64,000 nucleotides of DNA from Paratinospora sagittata (taxonomy: Eukaryota > Streptophyta > Magnoliopsida > Ranunculales > Menispermaceae): contig CM069594.1 in assembly GCA_035771175.1 (NCBI GenBank), positions 9,796,620-9,860,619 on the forward strand, read 5' to 3'. A program made the translations under genes and the position numbers. Below, piece after piece: positions 24,357-36,700 of this stretch. Below the pieces are notes generated by a model that ran no database searches, was not told the DNA's origin, and saw nothing but the letters and a program-made list of their open reading frames with translations. Position 1 is the first letter of the stretch. Each line of letters starts with the position of its first letter.

Positions 24357-24495
24357 AAAAGAAAGTATTTTTTATATGATAAGAATAATCATCCCGTTAT
24401 GGCAAGAATAATATAAAATGAAGTATCTTTTATATGATAAGGATAATCATCCCGTTATGGCAAGAATAATATAAAAGAAAGTATCTTTTATAATT
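24357..24495. repeat. 58-bp tandem repeat, 2.4 copies
   Basis: Copies start at 24357, 24415 and 24473. The unit includes GATAAGAATAATCATCCCGT and TATGGCAAGAATAATAT. It lies near the sense-strand start of the minus-oriented solo LTR, where promoter repeats are common. Confidence 0.85.
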
Positions 24496-25727
24496 ACGTA
24501 AATACCCTTGAAATTTTTGAGGTATTATAGTTTTCCATCTTTCCTCATGTGTCCCTTAATCAATACTTCAACTCTAGTGGTTGATGGATCATCTTTTTTG
24601 TAAAATGTATTTAAGTAGAAACAAATGGAGAGAAAATGAGTCCAAGTAAAAACATGTTGCAAATACAATTAAATAAATATTACCATTTCATGCTCCAATC
24701 TTGCATAACCCTTCTGACTCATCGTATGGGGAATTTTTTGTTTTGCCCTCGTTTTCCGAAACCTTTCACTCTTAGCCTATTTATATGTAAATATAAGAAT
24801 ATTGTCCAATGATATTATAAAATTATAAAATAAAGCTTCATTCAATGTAAGAACACTTCAAATTCGAGAGTTGGTTGAGCATTGACAAACTCATACCATA
24901 TATCAGACTTTAAATTATTAGGCTTGACGGTTTCAAGATGATCACATATATTTGGATCATTAGCTACTTCTCTTATTTGTCTCATCAACCTAAACTTAAA
25001 ATCTTGCCACAACTTATTCATAACCCTCAACACGAACTCCTTGTGTGATTCTTTAATTACATATTTCTCCTGCATTTTCATATAAATACATATTAAAGCA
25101 CATAGTTTGCAAAAAAAATTATACTACTAAAAAGTTAAATATTGCATACCTTTGTTAGAACTCATAAACTCTCTTTAATGTCATCATCTATTTGATCATA
25201 ATGATCAAATGTTATTGGTACGACTTCTCCCACAGCTTGATCTCTTTCAATAAAATGAAAAGTTTGGCGTTTTCCTTGTCTTGTAGCAATAACAATCATC
25301 CTTGTTGTCCTTTAGTATTTTTTTCCTTTGTCTACAGACATTTCATCGAGTTCTTCACTGTTTATTGAACTAGGCGGTGAATTAGATATTCGTATTCTTT
25401 TATTGTCATTCCTCATTGTGCTAGCAATTGCAGCTTCAAATTGCCTTGTTTCCTTTCTACTACATCCATTGACTTTATAATAAATATAAGAAATAAGTCA
25501 CTATATGATTCACATGATTGTAAAATTTAAAGTAAAATATCATATATGTGTACGCGAGTACCTCTTCTTAACTTTTTTTAAACATGAAATAGCCAATAAC
25601 TTTATACCTACACAAACACTTTAAATAAACCATATAAATTATTAAAATATCCAACAAAAACAATTCAAAAGTAACCAAGTTGAAGAATTACAAAGAACTA
25701 GGACATAAGAAACTATATAAACAAGTC

Positions 25728-25749
25728 ATATATATATATATATATATAT
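25728..25749. repeat. (TA)n microsatellite
   Basis: Uninterrupted alternating TA run between the TNPA-like and TNP2-like pseudogenes. Confidence 0.9.
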
Positions 25750-26375
25750 TGACAAAACAAGTTCAACCATACAATCTCTTCGAAAAGGAAAAGAACAAAA
25801 AGTTTAAACTTACAAAAGAACATTGTTAGACTATGATGCCTTCACAATCTCCCCTTATATAACATTCATCATTATCCTTGTCTTTGTTTGAGTCAAGATT
25901 GGATATATTCAAAGGTGTGTATGTGTGGTATGTCTTTTCATCATACAAACCCAACTCATGAAAACCTCTAGGTGGTGCTTTAAGAACAACATACCAATTT
26001 GATGTATTATTTTCCTTTGAATAAAATACTTGTCTTGCATGCGTTGCAAGAATGAAAGGTTCTCTTTACTTCTTTGTTGCCCTTGGTGAAAATTAACTAA
26101 TGTGAGCCCATCTTCAACTTTGACTCCATTACTGATGTAAGTCTAATTACATTGAAGTATAGGAACTCGAAATATGTTATAATCTAACAACAAAATATCT
26201 CTTATAACCCCATACCAACAAACTTTTCCAACTTGTTGTGTCATATCTCTTGCCCTCGATCTACATAAAGTCTTTGCTTCAACAAAAACACCATTATCTT
26301 GAGTGGATTTTTCAGCATCTTTCATATGAAAGTGTTGGCCATTATAATAAAACGAGTATGTGACAATACAGTCTT

Positions 26376-27803
26376 TGTCACACCCCTCCCAAACGGGCCT
26401 TAACCGGTGGAACACTCACAGACGGGGCGCGAATCCATTATAACAATAACCGAGTGAGCGTGAACACAATAATGTACAAGTCTGATTTTATTAATTTCAG
26501 AATATATTCTTGTACATAAATAGAAAAGGGAACATCCTCCCTAAATCCCCAATGAATAAACAAACGGTTACAAAATGTGGGCCCAAAAACCTGCACCCAG
26601 TCCACCCTAATCTCCTGTAAAAAATTAGATAACAACGGGGTGACCTAATGCCCAATGGGTAAAATAGTTCGTGAATATGACAATTAATAAAACAAACTTC
26701 ATTATCAAATATCATAAATACACATCAGAGCATCATAATCAATACAACATGGTATGCATGACACTATCTCGTATTAGTTCCATGATTGTACGTCACTTGA
26801 GTTCATGTACATATGTCCCTCCCTGGGAGTAGCCAGGTTCTCATTGTACGTCCCTCCTCAGGAACGACGCCCTAGATTCACGGACAGATGTCCCTCCCCA
26901 GGTAAACCCGGGTTCTCATTGTACGTTTCTCTCCAAAGAAATATCAATAATAACGAGCATTGTTTCTGACTATTTTATGGACCACATACGTCCCTGAGTG
27001 GTGCTTATGTATGATGCCAGTGCATGAACAGGTCCGGTCTTAACTAACATTAGACAGGATTTGGCAACGTTTGGTGATCCTTATCAGGGTCGGTATCACT
27101 ATGTGCACAATTAGGACATTCAGTATTACTTGTACAAGCTGATAGCTTTCAAAAAGACCAACCAGATCAGTTTTCAGCTTGAGAGGTGAGACACGAGGTC
27201 TACTTAAATATCAATCGTCTAGGGCAGCACGCTGCCTCCCGTTCACTGTTTAAAGTTACTGAGGACAAGACTGAGTCTGGTTGAGCCAGATTGACCACTA
27301 ATTCTGCATCGCAATAGTATAATACATGAACTCCAAATATACAGGCATAAGTATGACAGGTATGAACATTATACTCAATAATGCAGTGTAAATGAATAGT
27401 AGACATAATGATAAATGAATGTAAACTTTAATAAAATTCATAAAACAAGCAAACCTATGTTTCATTCCCCACCTTCGGATAATAACTCCTTCTTGAACTG
27501 GTGCCTTCCCCCGAGCAGAACAGCGTTGCACTGCGGAAAGTGTCTTAAAAGAGAGAGAGAAGTTTTCCAACAAGAGGAGGACATAAGTTGGTTTGGTGTG
27601 AAAATGAGGGGGGAACCCTCTTTTTATAGAAAAATGATGCCCGAACCTTCAGGTGGGCTGCCCGAAGGTTCTGGCAGCCCACCCGAAGCAGGCACCTGAA
27701 CATTTGGGCACCTTGCCCAATCATCCGGGTAGGTGCCTGAATGTTTGGGCACGCTGCCCGAAGTTCTTTTTTCCTTTTTTTTTTGCAATCCTAGGGTATT
27801 ACA
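26376..27803 (-). repeat. 3' LTR of the non-autonomous element
   Basis: 1428 bp, plus-strand ends TGTCACACCCC and GGTATTACA. A TATA box on the minus strand lies at 27620-27629 (CTATAAAAAG). Near its sense start (27640-27770) it keeps a GC-rich array of CCCGAAGGTTC and GCCCGAA repeats that is missing from the other LTR. Confidence 0.92.
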
Positions 27804-28456
27804 CTCTATCTCCCTTAAAAGGATTTCGTCCTTGAAATTCAGTCCGTGTAGTGATGATTGTTGTCAGCGTGAGATTCACCGTCGTCCTCATCACTTGCTA
27901 GTTCAGGGTGGTGCTTGTAAGGTTCTTGAATAGCACTGTTGCCGGTGGAATCCTTAACATCATCAAAAAAGGGAGAACAAATAGATTCAAATTTGTCCTC
28001 AGAAGGTTCCGACCATTGCCTAATAGATGGTGGTGTAGGGCTCTGCAGGTTGCATCATTTCAGAGGCTGTAGGTTAAGCAGCGAAATGCCTTTTCGTGTT
28101 GTTGCACGACTCCGGCCGCTTGACAATTTTGTAGAAGATCCTATCAGGATGAGGGCACAGGATTGTTTCGGGTAAAACTGTTACAAAAAAGTCATGAACG
28201 CTCTGGCGATAAGGATCGTTGTCTGTGGGGTGATGGAGTTGGTGATGCAAAATAGTTGTGACTTGACTCAAATCCTGAAGGAGTCACCACAGGTTGCCAA
28301 AGAGGCCATTGCATGTGTGTATCACTACCTCTATCAGTACTATTTTCAGACATCTGCATAGTTATTTAAGTAAAAAGATGTATTAAGATATTGTAAACAA
28401 AGTTTCATCATTTTATTGATAAGTGAAAAAGTACAATGTATCACATCATCAATTAG

Positions 28457-28565
28457 TGTAATACCCTGGTAGCCCGCCTGAAGGTTTGGGCATCCTTTTT
28501 CTATAAAAAGAGGGTTCCCCTTCCCCCCTCATTTTCACACCAAACCAACTCTCCTCCTCTTGTTG
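28457..28565 (+). repeat. inverted LTR-promoter fragment inside the internal region
   Basis: Begins TGTAATACCC, contains CCTGAAGGTTTGGGCATCC and CTATAAAAAGAGGG, and runs to CTCCTCCTCTTG. It matches the sense start and TATA region of the flanking LTRs but lies in the opposite orientation. Confidence 0.8.
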
Positions 28566-28788
28566 TTTATACCATCATGAATCCAAAATTTTCATTAGCA
28601 ACATGTTATATATATATATAGATATATATGTGTTTTATCAAAACCATGTATATATAGTTTTCATAAATCAGAACTATATATATATTTAAATCTAAATTAT
28701 ATAAAAACTATATAGTTGTAAAGATATATAGATCTAATAAAATTTTCTTCTCCTAATTTGTTGGAATTGGGCGGGTCATGGACCTTTC

Positions 28789-28800
28789 GCTCTGATACCA
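28789..28800 (-). other. primer binding site (tRNA-Met type)
   Basis: The minus strand reads TGGTATCAGAGC exactly, five bases inside the LTR end at 28806. Confidence 0.92.
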
Positions 28801-28805
28801 TTCAA

Positions 28806-29998
28806 TGTCACACCCCGCTCGAACGCGCCTAAACAGGCGGAACACTCACGAACAAGGTGCGATTGCATTATAACAATAACCGAATGCACAGAAACACAAT
28901 AATGTACAAGTCTAATTTTATAAATTTTAGAATATATTCTTGTACATGAAATAGAAAAGGGAACATCCTCCCTAAATCCCCAATGAATAAACAAAGGGTT
29001 ACAAAATGTGGGCCCAAAAACCTGCACCCAGTCCACCCTAATCTCCTGTGAAAAACTGGATAACAACGGGGTGACGTAATGCCCAGTGGGTAAAATAGTT
29101 CGTGAATATGACAATTAATAAAGCAAACTTCATAATCAAATATCATAAATACACATCAGAGCATCATAATCAATACAACATGGTATGCATGACACTATCT
29201 CGTATTAGTTCCATGATTGTACGTCACTTGAGTTCATGTACATATGTCCCTCCCTGGGAGTAGCCAGGTTCTCATTGTACGTCCCTCCTCAGGAACGACG
29301 CCCTAGATTCACGGACAGATGTCCCTTCCCAGGTAAACCTAGGTTCTCATTGTACGTCCCTCTCCAAAGAAATATCAATAATAGCGAGCATTGCTTCTAA
29401 GTATTCTATGGATCACAAACCACATACGTCCCTGGGTGGTGCTTATGTATGATGCCAATGCATGAACAGGTCCGGTCTTTACTAACATTAGACAAGATTT
29501 GACAACGTCTAGTGATCCTTATCAGGGTCGGTATCACTATGTGCACAATTAGGACATTCAATATTACTTGTACAAGCTAATAGCTTTCAATAAGACCAAC
29601 CAGATCAGTCTCCAGCTTGAGAGGTGAGAAACGAGGTCTACTTAAATATCAATCGTCTAGGGCAACCCGCTGCCTCCCGTTCACTATTTAAAGTTACTGA
29701 GGACAAAACTGAGTTTAGTTGAGCCAAATTGACCACTAATCCGGCATCACAACATATAATATATGAACTCCAAATATACAGGCATAAGTATGACATGTAT
29801 GAACATTATACGCAATAATGCAGTGTCAATGAATAGTAGACATAATGATAAATGAATGTAAACTTTAATAAAAGTCATAAGACACACAAACCTATATTTC
29901 GTTCCCCACCTTTAGATAATAACTCCTTCTTGAACTGCCGCCTTATCTCGAGCAAAACCGCGTTACACGGCGAAGAGAGTCTCGAAAAGAGAGTCTTA

Positions 29999-30053
<55 letters not shown>

Positions 30054-30184
30054 TTCCAACAAGAGGAGGAGAGTTGGTTTGATGTGAAAATGAGGGAAGG
30101 GGGGGGGAACCCTCTTTTTATAGAAAAAGGATGCCCGAAGTTCACTTTTTTTTTTTTTTTTTTATGCAATCTTAGGGTATTACA
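28806..30184 (-). repeat. 5' LTR of the non-autonomous element
   Basis: 1379 bp, ends TGTCACACCCC and GGTATTACA, collinear with the left LTR. TATA at 30115-30124 on the minus strand. It differs by a (GA) expansion at 30005-30048 and by loss of the GC-rich CCCGAA array near its sense start. Confidence 0.92.
30005..30048. repeat. (AG)22 microsatellite
   Basis: Uninterrupted AG repeat in the 5' LTR. The equivalent place in the 3' LTR (27551-27560) has only five GA units. Confidence 0.95.
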
Positions 30185-30476
30185 GTCTTCTTAGGTCCAT
30201 ATGCAAGCCACTCAAGTGTAATTGAAATATGAGATGTACTCCTTAGTACCTTAAGCTATTCAAAGATCATAAAACAAACAAACCACATATATTAAGAAAG
30301 ATTTTCATTTTTTATACCTTATCACACACAAATGTATATACACATAAAGTTAAGATAGATTGCCATTTGTATACCTTATCAAATAGCCACGAAGAAAATG
30401 AATTCATATGTCTCTTATGGAGCGAGTTACCATCTCGTAAGAAGAGTCTATTTGAATGCTTCAACTCATCTTTATG

Positions 30477-30481
<5 letters not shown>

Positions 30482-30523
<42 letters not shown>
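30482..30523. repeat. (TA)n microsatellite
   Basis: Uninterrupted run of about 21 TA units within the CACTA element, just beyond the LTR element. Confidence 0.95.
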
Positions 30524-30524
<1 letters not shown>

Positions 30525-31600
30525 CGGTAAAACAAATAAGTATGTTTGGTTATTATAATATAAAAATAAGAATTTGATATTGCAAGTACTCTATAAATGG
30601 TTCTACTTCTACACTATTGAATAATATGTAACGGTGTGCAATCTTTAACATATCATCAAACATGATAATTGGTGTTCCTTTGAAACTTGTTCGCCCTTCA
30701 ACCAAGATTTCATTTTCAAATTCTTCATTGCGGTTATGTTGGATGTCAATGTTGGTTGCGTGTTTCATATGCCCTGAACAAAACCGCATGCACTCTTCAG
30801 CTGTATAATATTTTGCAACACACCTTTCAAGATGTGCACGATTTCTATCATACTCCTTAAGTACCTTCATATATCTAAATTAACAAGGCAAATATAATTG
30901 AAATTAGAGAAGACATCTAAATGTTAATACCAAGCCTATAAATAAAACATTTATAAAAATCAATATAAAATTACCTCTCGAATGGGTACATCCATCGAAA
31001 TTGTACTAGTTCACAAAGTTGAGTCTCTTGTACCAAGTGAATTGTTAAATGAACCATAATATCAGAAAAAGACAGAGGAAAGAACCTCTCCAACATACAC
31101 AAAGTCTCCATAACATGCCCTTCTAGTTTTTTCAAGCTATTTTTGTTCAATACTCATTAACGTAATTCATTAAAATATGAACATAAGCGAAATATTGCAT
31201 TTTTGGCTCTTTTGGCAAAAGTCCTCTTAATGTTGTTGATAGCAGTTGTTGCATTAGAACATGACAATCATGAGACTTAAGGCTGACTAGTTGACATTCA
31301 TCTAATGATATGCAATTTTTAATGTTAGCTATAGCCATTAGATAGTTTTAATCCATGAAGCCTTTGACAAAAAAAAAGTTGCTTCTCTTTCTTTGATAAC
31401 ATGCATGGTGCTACAAGTAAATAAAATCTATTTCCTCTTTCTTGGGGATGTAATTCTTTCCTAATTTCTATTTTATGTAAATCCTTATGAGATTTAAGGC
31501 CATCCTTTGATTTTCCGTTTACATTCAATATTGTTCCAAAAATACTGTCACAAACATATTTTTTGATATGCAAGACGTCTAAGTTGAGTTATAAGTCCAA

Positions 31601-33756
31601 ATCCTACGTCCAAGTTTTTGCGTGAGCTTGTTTCACTTGTTGGCTTAAAATGATTCATACAATAAAGAGGTTAAGAGTAGCATAGTTACATTAAATCACC
31701 AAACATCATTGTTGTCAGGCTTAAGAGTTGTTTAGTAAATAACCATGGAAGGTAAGGGAGTGATAAACTACCGATTAACATTCTCTTTTCATAAACTTCT
31801 TAAAAAAATAATAAAAAAAAGTTTCCTCCAAAAAATAAAAAAATCGATTAACATCAAGAGAACAACTAAAATACGTGTAAGTTAAAATAAAATCTATGAA
31901 ATACTATGCCCACCTATCAATTTGGGTGGGTATTGTATTAAGATTGAATTTAAATAACAATCATAGAATTAATATTTGTTTGTTATGTGAGAGTATTGAA
32001 TGTACTTGTAAAAATGTCCTCCAAAAAAATTGTACTACTAAAAATGACTAAAATGTGTATAAATAACAGTCAACAATAAAATATAAATGATGAACATTTA
32101 CCAATTGAATACCATAATACAAATTCTCCATTTGATGCAGTATCTTAAAGGCCTGAAAATTGAATACCACTATACAAATTATGGATAGATGAGTTGAGTT
32201 TGGGATCAACTCTAAATATATTACACTCACAATAGGAACATTAGCAACATTAATAGCAACAATTGAATATCATAATACAAATTCTCCCTCTGTAAAATAT
32301 TAGTCATGAAAAGATGAAAATATATCCAAAATTATGGATAGATGAGTTGAGTTTGGAATTAACTCTAAACATATTACACTCACAACAGGAACATTAACAA
32401 CATTAATAACAAATTCTTCCTCTGCAAAGTATAAAATATTAGTCATGAAAAAATGAAAATATATCCAAAATTATGGATAGATGAGTTGAATTTGGGATCA
32501 ACTTTAAACATATTACATTCACAACAGGAACATTAACAAGATTAATAGCAACAATTGAATGTCATAGTACAATTTTTTTTTTTCTAGTTAAGCATGTTGC
32601 TTCTCTCATTCTTTATTTTAAAGGCATAAGGCACCTCCAGTGTTGTACTTGATGCTTTCATATTGACATTTCACACCATTGATTCATACAAATGCATTAC
32701 ACATGAGAATTTTAATATATAGCTCAAATTAATAATTAAAGAGCCACATAATATTTTACAAAAGAAAAACACTATTAATAAAAGACAATAATAGAAATAA
32801 CACACATTATTAGTTGAAATTTGGTTGGTTGGGAAGTGGTGTGAGATTAAAATAGGATTAAGGTATACCCACTTTATTATCTGTTTTCTCATCAAAATCA
32901 TACAAATTGTACTATAGCCATCAACAAAGAATTAAGCAACTCATCCATTCATTCAATCCAAACCTAGGATTCCATTTCTACACAAACAAATCAAAAATTG
33001 AAAATTTCAAACAAAAATCATTCTAACAGCAACAAAAAATCTCTTACGTAGTGCTAATTATCATTATAAAAAAATCATAAGTGAATAAAAATGAATTGGG
33101 TAAAGTAGTGATGGATAGTTGGGTTGGGGTTCCATAGCACCAATCAAAAAGTATGGTATAGTGGATCCCATCAGCTCCAAAAATGTAGAGACAACATTAT
33201 CAGTTCAAATTCTCTCATACTTTTTTCCACAACATAAACCTATTTCTAAGGTAAGCAAAATTGGGAAAACAAACATGACAAATGATCTCATTGGTATTCA
33301 ATCAGCTAGTTAAGATAGAAAATCAACATCGAATAATTACAAGTCAAAATCGTCCAAATTGCCGGGGATTCTCACTTATAAAATGCAAGCAACTTGAGCC
33401 CCCTAAAATTAGAGACAAATTCCATAGAGCTTCACTCCTTTTTTTTTTTAACAAAATAGAGTTTCAGTACTCTTTTGTAAGATAAAAGGTTGGGGCTTCA
33501 ATTTGCAATATAGATTAGAATAGGATTAGAGCATCAATAAGGTTGGGGCTTCGATTTGCAATAGGGATTTGAGAAAATAATAATAAGAAGAAGTAATGTT
33601 GCTGCTGAAGACAACATTACTTCATCTTACAGTTGAAACATTCTATAGGATAAAATGGTTGGAACGTCCAAAACGTCTAATTACACCGAAAAAATTAAAC
33701 CACCCCTCACGTAATTCTATTATGATCACTTTTGCAAATCAGTAGACAGTAATAGT
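31601..33756. other. non-coding part of CACTA element
   Basis: AT-rich with no recognisable transposase sequence, although TNP2 N-terminal coding would be expected here. Contains a tandem repeat at 32176-32572 and a short direct duplication at 33487-33570 (AGGTTGGGGCTTC.ATTTGC twice). Confidence 0.55.
32176..32572. repeat. 140-152-bp tandem repeat, about 2.7 copies
   Basis: Copies begin with AAATTATGGATAGATGAGTT at 32176, 32328 and 32468. Each includes ATTACACTCACAACAGGAAC and AAATATTAGTCATGAAAA phrases. Period 152 then 140 bp, because the second copy has an internal deletion. Confidence 0.9.
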
Positions 33757-36700
33757 TGTAACACCTGTACCTTAGGATGACGTCATTTTGACCCGTAGAG
33801 TATCTGTATACGAATGCGTATATGTATTTGATGCTCGATGTGAGTTAGGTCGAGTGTCTTTGCATGCTTTTAAGTTGCTTAATGTGTGCGTAAATTTTTG
33901 AAATGATCGGAGACCCGTTCGACATCGAAACATGTCGAAAACGGTGTTTTGGATCACTGGAGCTCGCTCCATGAAGGAAGAAATTTCTGCATTGATTACA
34001 TCAATGGCTTGGTTTCCTAGATCCGTGGTCCGCTTGAGCTGAAATTTTTTCAGCCTATTCTTCTCTGATAGATCTTCATTATGGACGGTGTAGATCTTGA
34101 TCTGAGTTGTCTACTGTGAGATATAAAACTCCCAATACTATTTCTCATATTTGCAAATTTTCTTGCGCAGTTTTGATCAAATGGTTGGATTTCCCAATCC
34201 CACCATTGGATTGAGCTAAAAGTTTACCAAAAGGTTGGTAAGGGAATACGGTTAAGATGTTAAATTATGTGTCGTTTACAAGTAATTGATTATCTAAGTG
34301 AAAGTAATTGCAACAGGAAAACTGTTTCTTTTATTTAAGTGGTTTTTTTCTTGTGGGTCCAAAATCTTTTATAAAAGCAACCAGCACCTAATTTTCGGCT
34401 CATTTGTTCATTTTTCACTTAGAAAAGAGGGAAAAGAGCTGGAGAAGAGAAAAGGAGAGGGAAGGTAGGGTTTTGGTGATGTTTGGTTAAAAATCCCTAA
34501 GGTTTGCATATTTTCCTGATTTTCTTCCTTTAATCTCTTTAGTTAAAGCATGTGAGTTGTATTTTGACCTAAGTAATGCCATGGGTTTTTAGTTGAGGGT
34601 GTTCCAGACCTAGGGTTCCTTTGCATGTATGTTTTTATAAACCCTAGTGTTGAATGGAGGCCATTGATACTATTTTCCCCAATTTCTCACTTGGATTTGG
34701 TGGAACCCTTTGTAAATGAACCTACACTTGGTTCATGGCCTTAGACTTTTCCAAATAGCTTGCATGTCGTCTATGTTAGGCTTATGGACACTAGAAACTG
34801 ATCTATGTATTTTGTTAGAGATTTTCATGGTGAAATCATAGGGTTTAGTACAAATGACTCTTACTTGGTTCATTGATCTAGGGTTAAGAACAAGCCTTGC
34901 ATGTCAACTATGTTGACCTAGTGGGCATTGTTGATGAACCCATGATGCTAGATCAGTATTTTGCATGGTTGAACATGGTGACTTAGTGTAATTTTGGCCT
35001 AGGCCATGTGATTTGGAAAATTTCAATGAATTTGTGGATTTGCCCAAATTTGGGGATTTTGACCTAGACTTAGTCAATTGATGAAATTGACTTGGCAAAT
35101 AGTCTAATTAACCCTATTTATGATTGAATGTCTTGTATTACAGTGGTTAGATCGACCTATTGCATTCAATTGGGTTAAATGTGGGTTAATTTGGTATTAA
35201 ATGGTTGAATTGAGCAATATGGAATTAGCTCATGGGTATGACCATTTTAGAATCTTAATTGGCTATGAAGTTGGGTTTAAACATGGTTGTTTGGCACACT
35301 TTGGACTGATTTTTAGTATTGTGTAAACCATATCGTTTGCAGGGATTTGTGAATGATCTAAGTAACCCAAATAGGCCAATTGGGGGATTGAGGTGCATTG
35401 GGGTGATTGTGGCATTTTAGTGCTTTCTTGCGGTTGGAATTGGATTGGCTATGTCACGACCCACTATACGTGACGTCATGACCGGCACGGGAACCTCCGA
35501 GTATACCCTCCGTCGGTACACCCGACGTCCCGTCAGCCTAAAATACATATACGAATCCCCAAAAAAGAAATAAAAGTACATCATTAACAACCAACTATCA
35601 TGATCATAATGAAATAAAATATTACTTCTCCAAAGTTTTACAAACATAAGATTCCAAAGTCTTCAAAATGATACAAAACCCAACACATCCCAACTATGTG
35701 TTAAATATACTATTACTAGGTGTTATCATGTACATAATTATCAAAATACAAAACTAAATGTACAACACCTACATGAAACAAAAACAAGGGACGCTCCGCA
35801 GTCAAGCCTTCCCTTTTCCTTTTCTATCAGATCCTGAAAGAAGATGGTGAAGTGTGAGCTACAGCCAGCTCAGTGAATGTTATTTACAAGTGGCATATAC
35901 GTGCATTTATAAAACATGGTAAGATCATAAAACAGTTGAAATATCATGATGACGAAATATATTACATACATGCTAACATAATGCATCAAGTCATACATAA
36001 GACGATGCATAACATTTTGTAGTCATGCTCATGCAATCCTAACACCTCTTGAGTATGGGGGTTTCAAGGCCTGGTGCGCGACACACAGCGCCCGAACACA
36101 CACACAATACTCGTATTCTAATAGGGTTTATGGGGTTGTGCAGCACGTAGGATTAATTTAAACAAACCTACCCATACACAAGGCATAAAACCCTCAGCCA
36201 GGTACACAACGGGATCGCCGCTAGACTTACGAGAATTTCCAAAAAGAGGAAATTTCAACTAGGAGCCTCAACCCAAATTGTCATCCCATTGAATTATGCT
36301 CAAATGAATTTCATGGAATATTAAAACATGCATACCATCATACATAAGTATTTAAAACATTTCTATACTACAATGCCACATATAAATAATCCAAAGGTAA
36401 AAGAACACTCACTCTTGATTGGCTAAGTCTAGCCAATCCAATTGTCAAAACTCTCCAATTGACTAAACGGGTTCAAGATCAATCACAAGACCTGAAAATA
36501 ACATGGTTCACACAACTGAAAATCAGTCATAAAGTGTGTCAAAACCCCATGTTCAAACCCAATCTAAAGTCAATTAGATTCTAAATTAATTACCCCCTTG
36601 AGCCAATTTCCATATTGCCCAACTTGATCATTTAGACTCAATTAAACTAAGATTGACCTAAATTGAATGTAATAGGGTGATCCCATGATCCAACCACTAA

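Larger units (their letters stand above)
22052..24529 (-). mobile_element. solo LTR (2478 bp) in the TNPA-like gene
   Basis: Termini TATCACACTCC and GGTATTATA are the usual TGTCACACTCC and GGTATTACA with one G-to-A and one C-to-T change. The TSD GTTTT is identical at 22047-22051 and 24530-24534. The CCCCACCTGTTACGC block near 23300 corresponds to the CCCCACCTT block in the related LTRs, implying minus orientation. It contains several (TA)n runs, so open frames at 23488-23892 are spurious. Confidence 0.87.
21010..25420 (-). pseudogene. TNPA-like (Transposase_24) gene of the CACTA element, split by a solo LTR
   Basis: Minus-strand pieces in order: about 25418-25190 (acidic N-terminal part, MRNDNKRIRIS, then VPITFDHYDQIDDDIKESL); 24842-25081 (FVLRVMNKLWQDFKFRLM and LKSDIWYEFV); near 24770-24680 (KSERFRKTRAKQK followed by SQKGYARLEHEM), the Transposase_24 signature. 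After the solo LTR at 22052-24529 come NDALTQVFSPEH (about 21880-21840), a coiled coil at 21640-21790, and HGISIGPGF with PELPLPRQTQEF (about 21140-21030). Stops, shifts and possible introns separate the pieces. The family protein binds element ends and helps excision. Confidence 0.82.
27804..28805 (-). other. internal region of the non-autonomous element
   Basis: 1.0 kb between polypurine tract and primer binding site. Frames are short and none resembles gag, protease, RT or integrase. The fragment tctcccttaaaaggatttcg next to the tract resembles the 3' end of Ty3-gypsy elements. It also contains an inverted LTR piece at 28457-28565. Confidence 0.8.
26376..30184 (-). mobile_element. complete non-autonomous LTR retrotransposon (3.8 kb), TSD GTCTT
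   Basis: Two LTRs (26376-27803 and 28806-30184) flank a 1002-bp internal region. The TSD GTCTT is identical at 26371-26375 and 30185-30189. A perfect TGGTATCAGAGC primer binding site lies five bases inside the right LTR, and a purine-rich tract on the minus strand (AAGGGAGATAGAG) abuts the left LTR. No retroviral domain is encoded, so mobilisation would need an autonomous relative. LTR ends TGTAATACCC and GTGTGACA relate it to solo LTRs at 15098, 40476 and 55994. Confidence 0.93.
25830..31600 (-). pseudogene. TNP2-like transposase of the CACTA element, interrupted and N-terminally incomplete
   Basis: Minus-strand segments in order: 31325-31600 (LDVLHIKKYVCDSIFGTI and IRKELHPQ, from the MHIEKNVCDS block of TNP2); 31147-31338 (LVSLKSHDCHVLMQQLL, the DUF4218 signature); 30553-30870 (MRFCSGHMKH region); then, across the 3.8-kb LTR element, 26143-26375 (DUF4216: GKVCWYGVIRDILLLDYN) and about 26140-25830 (VKVEDGLTLVNF and DKYFIQRK). 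The DDE catalytic domain expected upstream is not recognisable beyond 31600. Stops and shifts confirm decay. The TSD GTCTT flanks the inserted element. Confidence 0.85.
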
